Counted from the first letter of the stretch, positions 10,001-17,627 are shown. The stretch: 64,000 bases of DNA from an uncultured Lentisphaerota bacterium (GCA_903896925.1 CAITZM010000080.1:40743-104742); one strand, 5' to 3'. Numbers and translations: made by a program. The notes: a model not told the origin generated them from the sequence alone.

Positions 10001-10574
10001 GGGACGCTCTTGGCAGAAACCTAATTTTGAACAAGGGCCAACGCATCCGGCGGTAAACGTCTTCTGGGACGATGCGAAAGCGTTCTGCGCATGGTTGACG
10101 GAAAAAGAACGACGTGCGGGCACGCTGAATTCCTCACAAGAATACCGGCTGCCAACGGACTTGGAGTGGAGCGCTGCGATGGGCTTGGAGACCGAAACAG
10201 GCAATACACCGAGGGACCGTCAAAGGCATAATGAGGAAATATATCCGTGGGGCACAGATTGGCCACCACCGCGCGGCGCAGGCAACTACCCTTCGTCATT
10301 GAACGCCGATGACTTCGCTAACACCAGTCCTGTGGGCAGCTTCGCGGCAAACCGGTTTGGACTCTACGACATGGGTGGCAACGTATGGCAGTGGTGTGAG
10401 GATTTTTACAATGGCCAGAGCAACAATCATGTGATGCGTGGGGGATCGTGGAAGCTCGGTCTTCGTGACCACATGTTGTCCTCGTTTCGCGAATACCGCA
10501 ATCCCGACATTCGCGTCGGTGACCGCGGTTTTCGCTGTGTGTTGACAGGTGGCGGCGCGTCCGCGGCTCCGTGA
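7044..10574 (+). CDS. Zinc ribbon-TIR-TM protein with four novel repeats and a C-terminal FGE-sulfatase domain
   Basis: About 1176 residues. In order: a zinc ribbon (C7xxC10, C27xxC30); a bacterial TIR domain (about 45-170: FVSYSNKDK, WIAPRDISAG); a predicted membrane helix near residue 200; a Pro/Ala-rich linker; four copies of a 125-130 residue domain I do not recognise (DNA about 7962-8349, 8460-8852, 8947-9320, 9430-9820); and an FGE-sulfatase (SUMF1-like) domain from about residue 950 (NSLGMIFVPVPG, YDMGGNVWQWCED, GDRGFRCV). A Glu in SPQIIREIERA is a candidate NADase residue. TTG 7044 is preferred: it has GGAGG six bases upstream (7033-7037) and makes MAVLVTCSACG match MAILVTCSACG of the neighbouring paralogue. 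An in-frame ATG at 7023 is the alternative. The role is unknown; a signalling or immune receptor is possible. Confidence 0.85.
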   Translation: MAVLVTCSACGAKLRVRDEYLGKEVWCPACKAPLTLTGERVPNHEVFVSYSNKDKAVADAICATLEEKHIRCWIAPRDISAGNSWGGSIIEAIEDAQVMVLVYSAHSNLSPQIIREIERAVAKGLLIVPFRIEAAPMSKDMEYFLSSSHWFDALTPPVEQHLAQFAEMVRLILFKKAQAKDAVTSTDPVATAKPRTNTLPWKGATVGLLGVALAIGAVLWTRQDQQAKDVGPLTSAQFPGTAPQQTQPAAGSSAPINANLASATAKASNAATAGSAVQTAPAVPTEKPRETPTSAIAPEARVAAADITISCSAPVSILPLTVGQLTKLATNGARPFRSISPELIGWKFVSVTPHSINSYVIRVNRDGILYAFGGAKKNTIQAFLGTEETGKWEEADDAIVSAAVSRCLRRKVIAGDIIKLMGQTLQLAAKSIELMPAGKAVSATQPIMPTSTPAVIAPDMDGVPAAKRVSANITISCSEAVRVEPLEVGQPTAYDLSKHNLRLHRLESVSPELAGWQFLFVPLHKAIAYEIRVNQDGFLYALGSGKKTRNSLGSEEARKWEDAAGQISGSAANLCIRRKVVGGEIIKLQGIDLRLAAKSIELLRDGKPESAMQPAVSPRPVETPKTTENTKGAAIITITCSDAVRVLPLAAGQLRLYTRSESAIRNVIPELSGWQFTSIPQGFNSSYEVRVNQDGVLYAFGHGSQERLGIEDNSKWEAADGAIRQGSIGYCLRRKVAAGEIIKLTGNELEVAAKSIQLVTKGNAEPTTKPAAPVPAPSAVAPVVASAPVTKMEGATITLSCPDTVCVASLEPEQLRCSGASLRIKSIGAEMRDWQFSSIPARATIAYKVRVDQAGVLYAFGGSARDKSLRSFLGAEEVADDKWENAADAIVGSNVHLCLRRKVTAGEVINLNGLELQLAAKNIYLDNSVRDEKAAADKSTPVPTAQSGQPWTNSLGMIFVPVPGTAVQFSIWDTRVQDYQAFVTATGRSWQKPNFEQGPTHPAVNVFWDDAKAFCAWLTEKERRAGTLNSSQEYRLPTDLEWSAAMGLETETGNTPRDRQRHNEEIYPWGTDWPPPRGAGNYPSSLNADDFANTSPVGSFAANRFGLYDMGGNVWQWCEDFYNGQSNNHVMRGGSWKLGLRDHMLSSFREYRNPDIRVGDRGFRCVLTGGGASAAP

Positions 10575-10605
10575 GTAACTTCGAACCACGACAGGGCGTT
10601 AGACA

Positions 10606-12171
10606 ATGGCAATCTTGGTGACATGTAGCGCATGCGGGGCGAAATTGCGGGTGCGGGACGAGTACCTCGGCAAGGATGTTTGGTGTCCCTCGTGCAAGGC
10701 GGCGCTGACGCTGACGGGCGAGCGGGTGCCCAACCACGAGGTTTTCGTCAGCTACTCCAATAAGGACAAGGCCGTCGCCGACGCCATCTGCGCCACGCTG
10801 GAGGAAAAGCACATCCGCTGCTGGATCGCGCCGCGCGATATCTCCGCGGGCAACTCCTGGGGCGGCTCGATCATCGAGGCGATCGAGGACGCGCAAGTGA
10901 TGGTACTGGTCTATTCCGGCCACTCCAACCTCTCGCCGCAGATCATCCGTGAAGTGGAGCGCGCCGTGGCCAAAGGGCTGCTGATTGTCCCATTCCGCAT
11001 CGAGGCTGCGCCGATGTCCAAGGACATGGAGTATTTCCTGAGCTCCAGCCACTGGTTCGATGCGCTCACGCCGCCGCTGGAGAAACATCTCACCCAATTT
11101 ACCGAGATGGTACGGTTGATCTTGTTCAAGAAAGCCCAAGCCAAGGACGCCACGACGAGCACGGCTCCTCTGGCTGCCTTGAATCCGCGCGCCAGCACCT
11201 TGCCGTGGAAAGGCGCAGCCACAGCCATCCTCGGTGCTGCTCTTGTCCTCGGCATTTTTCTCGGAGTGCGGCAGTATCAACAACAGAAGGATGCCGTCAC
11301 TCCTCTGCCCGCCAACCTGCCCGGCGCCGTCCAGGTTCAAATCCAGACGCCTGCCTTCTCATCGGCAGCCATAAACGCCATCGCAAGCACCGTCCCAGCA
11401 GAGGCCAAACTCACGCCTGCGTCGACGACGGCGCAAGTCTCAACGGTCGTGCCGCCACCGCAACCGGTGGTGGCTCCGGCTGCGACAATTGCTCCAAGGG
11501 CGAACACAACCAGCACCGGACAAACCGGAACTGAGGACAACATTCCGTCTGAGGGATTACTGGCACACTACAACTTCGCGCGCATGACTCAGGCGGAAGT
11601 GGATAAATGTTCCGATCTTAATTTGATCAATGCGGGATTGACGCAAGGCGGGGTGTGCCTCAACGGCATTCATACCAGTGATGGGCCGAACGGATGTGAT
11701 GCGATTATCAGTACTCCTAAGCTGGACTATTCCGCCTTCACTGTCCTGCTCAAGTTCAAAGCGACCAAGTTCGAGACCTATAGTCCACTGCTCACCGCAG
11801 GCGATCATCGCTGGTTCACGCTCTCGCGGGATCCCTCCAGTCATTTGTTCGTCGGTTTGGAAAGCTGTGGCAAATTATCGAATACGCGTTTGAAGACAGA
11901 TCAGTGGTATACCGTGGCGTGCAGCGTGAATGTCACCGGTCGGAAAGTAATGATGTTCGTCGGGGGAGAAAAAGCCACCGTCATGACACTGCCACCCGAT
12001 TTCACCTTGAACGTCATCGGGGCCGAATGGCATGCGACCGACAAGGAGTGGTCCTTCAAGAACCTCGGCGGCTCGTACGGGCGCATGTTTGACGGTTTGA
12101 TCGGCGAGGTTGCGATCTACAATGGCGCTCTAGCGCCGGACGACTGCCAGAAGCTTTCCGCGCGCCCCTAA
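10606..12171 (+). CDS. Zinc ribbon-TIR-TM protein with C-terminal LamG-like domain
   Basis: Paralogue of the gene 31 bases upstream, 521 residues. The first ~215 residues (zinc ribbon, TIR domain, membrane segment TLPWKGAATAILGAALVLGIF) are nearly identical to that gene. The long Pro/Ala/Thr linker then leads to a different ending: a LamG/concanavalin-A-like jelly roll (about residues 320-521, beginning LLAHYNFARM and closing DGLIGEVAIYNGAL). The shared front and swapped back suggest recent duplication plus domain exchange. If the TIR domain is cytoplasmic, the LamG domain would lie across the membrane as the recognition module. Function is not known; TIR enzymatic activity is a family-based possibility only. 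Confidence 0.85.
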   Translation: MAILVTCSACGAKLRVRDEYLGKDVWCPSCKAALTLTGERVPNHEVFVSYSNKDKAVADAICATLEEKHIRCWIAPRDISAGNSWGGSIIEAIEDAQVMVLVYSGHSNLSPQIIREVERAVAKGLLIVPFRIEAAPMSKDMEYFLSSSHWFDALTPPLEKHLTQFTEMVRLILFKKAQAKDATTSTAPLAALNPRASTLPWKGAATAILGAALVLGIFLGVRQYQQQKDAVTPLPANLPGAVQVQIQTPAFSSAAINAIASTVPAEAKLTPASTTAQVSTVVPPPQPVVAPAATIAPRANTTSTGQTGTEDNIPSEGLLAHYNFARMTQAEVDKCSDLNLINAGLTQGGVCLNGIHTSDGPNGCDAIISTPKLDYSAFTVLLKFKATKFETYSPLLTAGDHRWFTLSRDPSSHLFVGLESCGKLSNTRLKTDQWYTVACSVNVTGRKVMMFVGGEKATVMTLPPDFTLNVIGAEWHATDKEWSFKNLGGSYGRMFDGLIGEVAIYNGALAPDDCQKLSARP

Positions 12172-12221
12172 CCGCTGCTGCCTGCTTCCGCGAACAAGTT
12201 ACCAACTTGAAGAGGGTCCCG

Positions 12222-12398
12222 TGGTATTAGGATTTCTTTGATGGCCAAAGCGGTCACTATGTGTTTCGTGGTAGTGCGTGGGAGGACTCCCGTACTCGCG
12301 CATTGTTGTCCTCTTATCGCACCCGCGGTCTTGGCAGAAACCATCCTTATTCAATAGGCTTTCGGTGTGTGCTGGCGGATGGATCCACGTCTCGGTGA
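12222..12398 (+). pseudogene. Remnant of an FGE-sulfatase (SUMF1) domain C-terminus
   Basis: In one frame this stretch reads WY*DFFDGQSGHYVFRG, then SAWEDSRTRALLSSYRTRG, and ends IGFRCVLADGSTSR before a TGA at 12396-12398. It aligns with the end of the FGE domain of the first TIR gene (CEDFYNGQSNNHVMRGGSW...DRGFRCVLTGG). It has an internal TAG at 12228-12230 and no start of its own. It sits 50 bases after the LamG-ended TIR gene, as if an original FGE ending had been cut off or a third copy lost. Confidence 0.75.
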
Positions 12399-12450
12399 TC
12401 ATAGAACAGAATGTTGACATCTGTGTATCAGCGTATCACAGCATCTCACC

Positions 12451-12681
12451 ATGAGAACGACCATCACATTGGGCAACGAGGTGCTTGAAGCGGCACAGTC
12501 GCTGGCGGCCTCGTCGGGCTAGAGGCTTGGTCAGGTGCTTTCGGAGCTTGCCCGGCGCGGCTTGCGGACGCAGGCGGCGCCAGCGTCCCGGCATGGGTTG
12601 CCGGTGTTCCGCTTGCCCGCCGACGCGCCGATCATCCCCAGCAACCGTGCGCGCGACCTGCTCGCTGAGGACGCGACGTAA
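12451..12681 (+). pseudogene. VapB-type ribbon-helix-helix antitoxin with in-frame TAG
   Basis: A 76-codon frame from ATG 12451 to TAA 12679-12681 reads MRTTITLGNEVLEAAQSLAA, then SSG, a TAG stop (12520-12522), RLGQVLSELARRGLRTQ and a tail GLPVFRLPADAPII. This is the normal layout of small VapB-like antitoxins: an N-terminal RHH DNA-binding strand-helix-helix and a C-terminal toxin-binding tail. The stop falls inside the DNA-binding domain. No PIN/VapC toxin gene follows; dispersed repeats begin 27 bases downstream. Upstream, GTATCA occurs twice eight bases apart (12425-12438), which may be a relic operator. Confidence 0.7.
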
Positions 12682-12707
12682 AACCGGCGTTGCTCGTTGG
12701 CTGGCCT

Positions 12708-12826
12708 GGAGCGGCGGCACTCCTGCCGCCGAAACCACCTCAACCTCACCATCGCCTTACACGCACAGCCGGCGCAAGGCCCGCCTGCAGCCGTTCTGGC
12801 TGCGGCGGCAGGAGTGCCGCCGCTCC
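12708..12826. repeat. Pair of inverted 23-bp dispersed repeats (copy 1)
   Basis: A 23-base unit beginning GGAGCGGCGGCACTCC (12708-12730) recurs as its exact reverse complement at 12804-12826. Each unit can itself fold. The same 23-mer, again as an inverted pair, is found at 43067-43205. The DNA between the arms is unrelated in the two places. Confidence 0.85.
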
Positions 12827-12859
12827 GACCCAGCCGTGCCGGCTCGCGTTACGCCCGGC

Positions 12860-13837
12860 TCAGCCCCGCCACGGGCGTTCGCGCTGGCCGAGCCGCGCGA
12901 GCACATCGCGGGTGATTTCCGCGTCCTCGGCGATTTCGAAATCGAACATCCCGGCCAGGATGAAGTCCGCGCCGTTGCGGTAGCTGTAGTCGAAGGCATC
13001 GCGCGGCGGGATGGCGCCGGCGGCCATGACCTTGTAGGCGATCCAGGGCTGCGGCAGCGTCTTCATGAAGGCCGTGGTTTCCTCCGGGCTGCTGCACCAG
13101 TAGCCGTGCGGCACTTCCTCGGTCGGGCCCTTGATTTCCTCCGGCCGCGGCGCGGTGGGATAGTTGAGGTGGTGGAAGGTCTTCACCCAGTAGTCCACGG
13201 GCATTTTCGCCGCAACGCAGGCTTGCACCGTCTTGAGGTCGTGCGCCGCCACGCCCGCCGGCAGGCCGGTCGCCTTCATGATGTCCACGTATCTGGCGAC
13301 CTGCGCGACGTTGCCCTTCTGCACCAGCGGGTCGGCCGTGGCGCCGTGCAAATAGAGGGCATCCACGCCGAGGTTCACGAGCTCCTCGACGGAGCGCTTG
13401 AAGTCCGCTTCCTTCCGGCTCTCGCTGGGATCGGGCGCGACGAGCCAGTTCATCTTGCCGCCGCGCCGGTCGCGGAATTCCCGGAACAGCACCATCACCT
13501 TCTGGTCGTGGTGCGTCATGAACGTATTGACGCCATGCGCCTGCGCCAGCGCGAAGGTCTCCTGCACCTTCTCGTCGGTGTTGTATTTCCGCTCCAGGTT
13601 GTTGACGAAATTCAGGCGGCGGGAGTGCACGTGGTGCGTGATGATGTTGGTGCCGAGGATGAGCCGCGACAGCTCCAGGGTGCCGAGCTTCCCCTTGGGC
13701 AGGCTGCCCGCGCTGGCCGGCACGCTCGCCGGTGTGTTCTCCGCCAGCGCGCCCACCGGCCGGCCGGCCACGCCGGCGGCCGCGGCGCCCAGCAGGGAAC
13801 TCGCCAGAAAATTCCGCCGCGACAGATTGGCTTTCAC
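12860..13837 (-). CDS. Tat-exported TIM-barrel protein (aldo/keto reductase-like)
   Basis: 325 residues with a twin-arginine signal (SRRNFLASSLLGAAAAG), so exported folded. The mature start LGTLELSRLILGTNIIT resembles the opening of aldo/keto reductase barrels, but I do not see a complete D-Y-K-H active site, so the reaction is uncertain. Motifs such as NTFMTHHD, DALYLHGAT and HHLNYPT suggest a barrel with His-rich loops, possibly metal-binding. The start is GTG 13837, seven bases after a strong GGAGG site. It lies 22 bases after the sugar-isomerase-like gene and is probably cotranscribed with it. Confidence 0.75.
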   Translation of the reverse strand: MKANLSRRNFLASSLLGAAAAGVAGRPVGALAENTPASVPASAGSLPKGKLGTLELSRLILGTNIITHHVHSRRLNFVNNLERKYNTDEKVQETFALAQAHGVNTFMTHHDQKVMVLFREFRDRRGGKMNWLVAPDPSESRKEADFKRSVEELVNLGVDALYLHGATADPLVQKGNVAQVARYVDIMKATGLPAGVAAHDLKTVQACVAAKMPVDYWVKTFHHLNYPTAPRPEEIKGPTEEVPHGYWCSSPEETTAFMKTLPQPWIAYKVMAAGAIPPRDAFDYSYRNGADFILAGMFDFEIAEDAEITRDVLARLGQRERPWRG

Positions 13838-13859
13838 GGGCTCACCTCCGCGTGGTAGG

Positions 13860-14714
13860 TCACCATGTCACGTTTTTCAGGAACTCGAGGCTCTTCGGCA
13901 GCTGCTCGTGCACGGAGGGCGACTCGTCCTCGATGAAGTAGTGCTTGATGCCCAGCCGCTGCGCCGTCTTCAGGATCGCCGGGTAATCCATCTGGCCGGA
14001 GCCGATGGCGACATCGTTCTTCACATCGGTGTGGCTGGTCAGCTCGCCGGTCTGCACGCCCTTCTTGAGGTCCTTGAGGTGCAGCATCGCCCAGCGGGTG
14101 GGATATTTCTCCAGCAGCTTCACCGGGTCCTGGCCGGGGAAAACGACCCACAGGATGTCCATCTCGAACGTCACGTACTGGGGATCGGTCTCCTTCATCA
14201 GCACATCGAACACGGTGCCGTCGCCGAGCGGTGCGAATTCGTAGCCGTGGCAATGGTAGTAGGCCTTGATGCCGTACTTCGCGAAGACCTTGCCCGCGCT
14301 GTTGAAGACGGCGGCGGCGGCGCGCGCCTGCTTCTCGTCGAACGCGCCCTTGTGCGGGATCCACGCCACGCCGGCGTACTTCAGGCCGAGCGCCTGGGCC
14401 TCGCGCGCGACGCTCTCGGGGTCATCGCGCAGCTTGTCGAAGGGGAAATGCGCGCCGATCGGCAGGAAGCCGTGCGCGTCGAGCATCTTCTTGAACTCCT
14501 CCGGCTTGAGGCCGTAGGTGCCGGCGACTTCCACTTCCTTGAAGCCCAGCTTCTCCACGAGGTTGAGCGTGCCGGGGACGTCCTTCGGGAAATCGGCGCG
14601 CAGGCTGTAGAGCTGCAAACCGACAGGACCGTTGAACGAACCGGCGAGGACGGGAACGGCCAGGAGGCCGAGCGCGGCGGAACCGATGGCGAGCGAGCGG
14701 ATGATGTGCTTCAT
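13860..14714 (-). CDS. Sugar phosphate isomerase/epimerase-family TIM barrel, secreted
   Basis: Xylose-isomerase-like TIM barrel (AP endonuclease 2 superfamily) of 284 residues. A signal peptide (MKHIIRSLAIGSAALGLLAVPVLAG) is followed by VGLQLYSLRADFP, typical of this family. Metal-ligand candidates lie in KAYYHCHGYEF, FEMDILWVVF, MLHLKDLK and YFIEDESP. It probably isomerises or epimerises a sugar or keto-sugar in the periplasm; the substrate is unknown. It is first in a two-gene minus operon with the Tat TIM-barrel gene. The upstream region, shared divergently with the GH172 gene, holds a pair of phased palindromes. No clear ribosome site is seen. Confidence 0.8.
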   Translation of the reverse strand: MKHIIRSLAIGSAALGLLAVPVLAGSFNGPVGLQLYSLRADFPKDVPGTLNLVEKLGFKEVEVAGTYGLKPEEFKKMLDAHGFLPIGAHFPFDKLRDDPESVAREAQALGLKYAGVAWIPHKGAFDEKQARAAAAVFNSAGKVFAKYGIKAYYHCHGYEFAPLGDGTVFDVLMKETDPQYVTFEMDILWVVFPGQDPVKLLEKYPTRWAMLHLKDLKKGVQTGELTSHTDVKNDVAIGSGQMDYPAILKTAQRLGIKHYFIEDESPSVHEQLPKSLEFLKNVTW

Positions 14715-14766
14715 GGTGCGCGGAGGATAATGAGGGGACACCGCGAAGTGAAGATAAAACGAGCGG

Positions 14767-14816
14767 TTTTCCAAGGCTTGGCAAAGACGACGGTCCCGGT
14801 TTCCAAGCCTTGGAAA
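14767..14816. repeat. Paired 32-bp-phased palindrome, locus B
   Basis: TTTTCCAAGGCTTGGCAAA (14767-14785, centre 14776) and TTTCCAAGCCTTGGAAA (14800-14816, centre 14808), exactly 32 bases apart. They lie between two divergent genes. The TTGGAA of the second copy coincides with a predicted -35 box for the plus-strand GH172 gene. Confidence 0.85.
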
Positions 14817-14838
14817 ACGTTGCGCCGCTGGCTATGCT
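14810..14838 (+). promoter_or_regulatory. Predicted promoter of the GH172 gene, -35 inside the palindrome
   Basis: TTGGAA (14810-14815) and TATGCT (14833-14838) are separated by 17 bases. The -35 element is the right arm of the second palindrome, so a protein binding the palindrome would compete with RNA polymerase. Confidence 0.5.
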
Positions 14839-14883
14839 GCGCGCCTGCTGCCACGGGGTGCGCGACGGCAGAGGAGAAAGATT

Positions 14884-16890
14884 ATGCAACGCTGGATGCT
14901 GGCGGCGGTGGGTGTGGCGCTCGCAGTGGCGGCGCGCGGAGGCGAGGAGGTATCCGTCAAGAGCTTGCTCGCCGACATGACGGACCTCGGGCGCATGACG
15001 GAGTTTCCGTCGCCCGCCTACACCTGCAAACAGTTTTCTTCCTATGACCGCGCGTCGAAAACGCCGGACGATCCGAAGACGTGGTTCGCCAACGGCGACA
15101 GCGGGCAGTTCCTGCGCGCGGAGGAGCGCGGCGGGCGCAAGGAATTCGTAATGATGGATGCCGACGGGCCGGGCGCCATCGCCATGATCTGGGCCACGTT
15201 CGGCGCGGATTTGCAGGGCGTGTTGCGCATCTACCTCGACGGCGCGGAACAACCGGCGCTCGCGGCGCCGCTGCGGGACATCCTCGGCGGAAAACTGCCG
15301 CACCTGCCGCCGCCGTTCTCCGGCGAGTACAGCCGCGGCTGGAACCTCTACCTGCCCATCCCGTACGCGAAGCATTGCAAGGTGACGTGCGACGCGAAAA
15401 ACATTTACTACCACATTGCTTACCGCACCTACGCGGCGGGCACGCCGGTCGTGACGTTCCAAGCCGCGCAGCTCGACGCGCTCGAGGCGGAGCTGAAGGC
15501 CGTCGCCGCAAAACTCGATGCCCCGGAAACCACCGGCGAGCTGTCCAAGGAGTCACGGCACATCACCCTGAATGCATCCATCGCGCCGGGCAGCCAGGCG
15601 GCGTTCGATTTGTTCAAGGGCGAGATGGCGCTCCAGGTACTGCGGCTGCACTGGGCGCCCGGCGGCGACCGCGACGAGGCGGCGCTGCGCGCGTGCCTGC
15701 TGGATATGACGTTCGATGGCGAGCAGACGGTCGCCGCGCCGCTAGGCGATTTCTTCGGCAGCGCGCCGGGCGTCAACCCGCTCACGACGCTGCCCTTGAG
15801 CGTGAGCAGCAACGGCACGATGGAATGCCGCTGGGTGATGCCCTTCCAGCGCTCCTCCATGTTGAGAGTGCACAATCACGGCACGTCGCCGGTGAAATTT
15901 TCGATCGATGTGGTCGCCGTGCCGCGGCCGTGGACCGACCGCTCGCTGCTGTTCCACACCAAGTGGCGCATCCAGCACGCTCTGCCTACGGACCCGAAGA
16001 TCGACTGGAACTACCTGACGGCGAAAGGGCGCGGCCTTTTCGCCGGGGTTTCGTTCAACATCGACAACCCGGTGAAGGCGTGGTGGGGCGAGGGCGACGA
16101 GAAGATCTACGTGGACGGCGAATCCTTCCCGAGCCACTTCGGCACCGGCAGCGAGGATTATTACGGCTATGCGTGGTGCTTCCCGAAACTGTTCACGCAC
16201 GCCTATCACAGCCAGTCGCGCTGCGACGGCCCCGGCAACTTCGGCCGCACGAGCCTCAACCGCTTCCACATCCTCGACCGAATCCCGTTCACGCAGGACT
16301 TCCGCTTCGACATGGAAATCTGGCACTGGAAGCAGTGCCAGATCAACGCCTCCGTGCTCGCCTGGTGGTACGCCGCGCCGGGCGCGACCGATGGCTTCGC
16401 GCGACTCCAACCCGCCGATGTGACGCTGCGCCCGCTGCCGGTTTTTACGCCGGAGAAAGTCGCCGGCGCCATCGAGGGCGAGACCCTGCGTGTCATCGAG
16501 AAAACCGGGCGGCTCGACACGCAGGAGTGGGATGGCGACAGCGACGGCAAGCACCTCTGGTGGCGCGGCGGACAGAAGCCCGGCGACCAACTGCTGCTCG
16601 GCTTCAACGTCGCGACGGCCGGCACCTATCGCGTGTTGGCGCATTGCCTCAAGGCGCGGGACTACGGCATCGCGCAATTCAAGGTCAACGGTGTCAGCGC
16701 CGGCCAACCCGTGGATTTCTATAACGAGAAAGTGATCCTGCCCAAGGCCTTCGAACTGGGCACGTTCGAGCTCAAACAGGGCGAAAACCAGCTGGGCATC
16801 ACCATCACCGGCGCGAATCCCAAGGCGCAGAAGGCCTACATGGTCGGGTTGGACTATCTGTTGCTCAAGCCCGGCCGCGCGGCGCCGTGA
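14884..16890 (+). CDS. DUF2961 / GH172 glycoside hydrolase, secreted
   Basis: 668 residues with a signal peptide (MQRWMLAAVGVALAVAARGG). It has the double jelly-roll DUF2961 core with the family hallmarks WWGEGDEKIYVDGE and SHFGTGSEDYYGYAW. Glu403 and Glu424 are 21 residues apart, the same spacing as the known catalytic pair of the GH172 alpha-fructofuranosidase (Glu270/Glu291). The last ~130 residues form a beta-sandwich resembling a carbohydrate-binding module. GH172 members act on alpha-D-fructofuranosides or D-arabinofuranosides; which applies here cannot be read from the sequence. A GAGGAGAAAG site precedes the ATG. It is transcribed away from the sugar isomerase-like gene. Confidence 0.9.
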   Translation: MQRWMLAAVGVALAVAARGGEEVSVKSLLADMTDLGRMTEFPSPAYTCKQFSSYDRASKTPDDPKTWFANGDSGQFLRAEERGGRKEFVMMDADGPGAIAMIWATFGADLQGVLRIYLDGAEQPALAAPLRDILGGKLPHLPPPFSGEYSRGWNLYLPIPYAKHCKVTCDAKNIYYHIAYRTYAAGTPVVTFQAAQLDALEAELKAVAAKLDAPETTGELSKESRHITLNASIAPGSQAAFDLFKGEMALQVLRLHWAPGGDRDEAALRACLLDMTFDGEQTVAAPLGDFFGSAPGVNPLTTLPLSVSSNGTMECRWVMPFQRSSMLRVHNHGTSPVKFSIDVVAVPRPWTDRSLLFHTKWRIQHALPTDPKIDWNYLTAKGRGLFAGVSFNIDNPVKAWWGEGDEKIYVDGESFPSHFGTGSEDYYGYAWCFPKLFTHAYHSQSRCDGPGNFGRTSLNRFHILDRIPFTQDFRFDMEIWHWKQCQINASVLAWWYAAPGATDGFARLQPADVTLRPLPVFTPEKVAGAIEGETLRVIEKTGRLDTQEWDGDSDGKHLWWRGGQKPGDQLLLGFNVATAGTYRVLAHCLKARDYGIAQFKVNGVSAGQPVDFYNEKVILPKAFELGTFELKQGENQLGITITGANPKAQKAYMVGLDYLLLKPGRAAP

Positions 16891-16964
16891 CGGCGGCCCG
16901 TAACCAGCACACCCGGCAACCGCTGGCCCACCGACCACTGCCGCGGACACCGGACTGCAGGCGT

Positions 16965-16992
16965 AAAAAAGGGCCACCCATCCGGGTGGCCC
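16965..16992 (-). terminator. Rho-independent terminator of the MarR-YceI operon
   Basis: On the minus strand a 9-bp stem GGGCCACCC / GGGTGGCCC with a 4-base loop (16971-16992) is followed by six T (16965-16970). It begins 28 bases after the YceI stop codon and would also face the end of the GH172 gene. Confidence 0.85.
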
Positions 16993-17020
16993 TGCTTCAG
17001 CAACTAGGGTTCGATACCTT

Positions 17021-17608
17021 TTATGGCTGCACAGCCTCGATGTTGAGGGTGATCTTCACATCCTCGCCGATCATCACGCCACCCTTGTCGAGCGTCTTGT
17101 TCCAGGTGATGCCATAGTCGAGGCGGTTGATCTTCGTCGCGGCACTGAGTCCGATGCGCGTCTTGCCCCAAGGATCCTGCACCGGGCCGGACAGCTCGCC
17201 GCGCAACTTGATATCCTTCGTCACACCGTGCAGGGTGAACTTGCCGGTGACCACCCACTCGCCGTCATCCTTCTTGATCCCGGTGGTCTCGAACTTGATG
17301 TCCGGCAGCTTCGCGGCATCGAAGAACTCAGGGCTGAGGAGATGACCGTCGCGCTTATCGTTGCCGGTGTTGATGCTGCCCACCGCCACCGTGCCGCTCG
17401 CCTTGAACTCCTCCGGCTTCGCGGGGTCAAAACTGATCTTCCCCGTGAAGTTCGTGAACGAACCCCGCACCTCGCTGATCCCCAGGTGCCGGATCGCGAA
17501 CCCGACGGTGCTGTGGACGGCATCCACCTGGTAATCGGCCGCACCCGCGGCCAGGCCTGCGAGCGCCAGCGCGCCCGCCACGATCGTCATCACTTGTTTC
17601 TTTTGCAT
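17021..17608 (-). CDS. YceI family periplasmic protein
   Basis: 195-residue lipocalin-like YceI protein. Members of the family bind isoprenoid or other amphiphilic molecules in an eight-stranded barrel. The signal peptide MQKKQVMTIVAGALALAGLAAGA precedes DYQVDAVHSTVGFAIRHLG, the standard YceI opening. DKRDGHLLSPEFFDA and TGKFTLHGVTKDI are family motifs. AAAGGAACAG precedes the ATG. It lies 19 bases after the MarR regulator and is the second and last gene of that operon. Induction by a ligand of MarR is likely. Confidence 0.93.
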   Translation of the reverse strand: MQKKQVMTIVAGALALAGLAAGAADYQVDAVHSTVGFAIRHLGISEVRGSFTNFTGKISFDPAKPEEFKASGTVAVGSINTGNDKRDGHLLSPEFFDAAKLPDIKFETTGIKKDDGEWVVTGKFTLHGVTKDIKLRGELSGPVQDPWGKTRIGLSAATKINRLDYGITWNKTLDKGGVMIGEDVKITLNIEAVQP

Positions 17609-17627
17609 GGCTGTTCCTTTTTGTTGG

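Noticed and set aside
12697..12915. Toxin gene following the broken antitoxin
   Set aside because: The frames here translate the 23-bp repeats and show no PIN-domain acidic residues.
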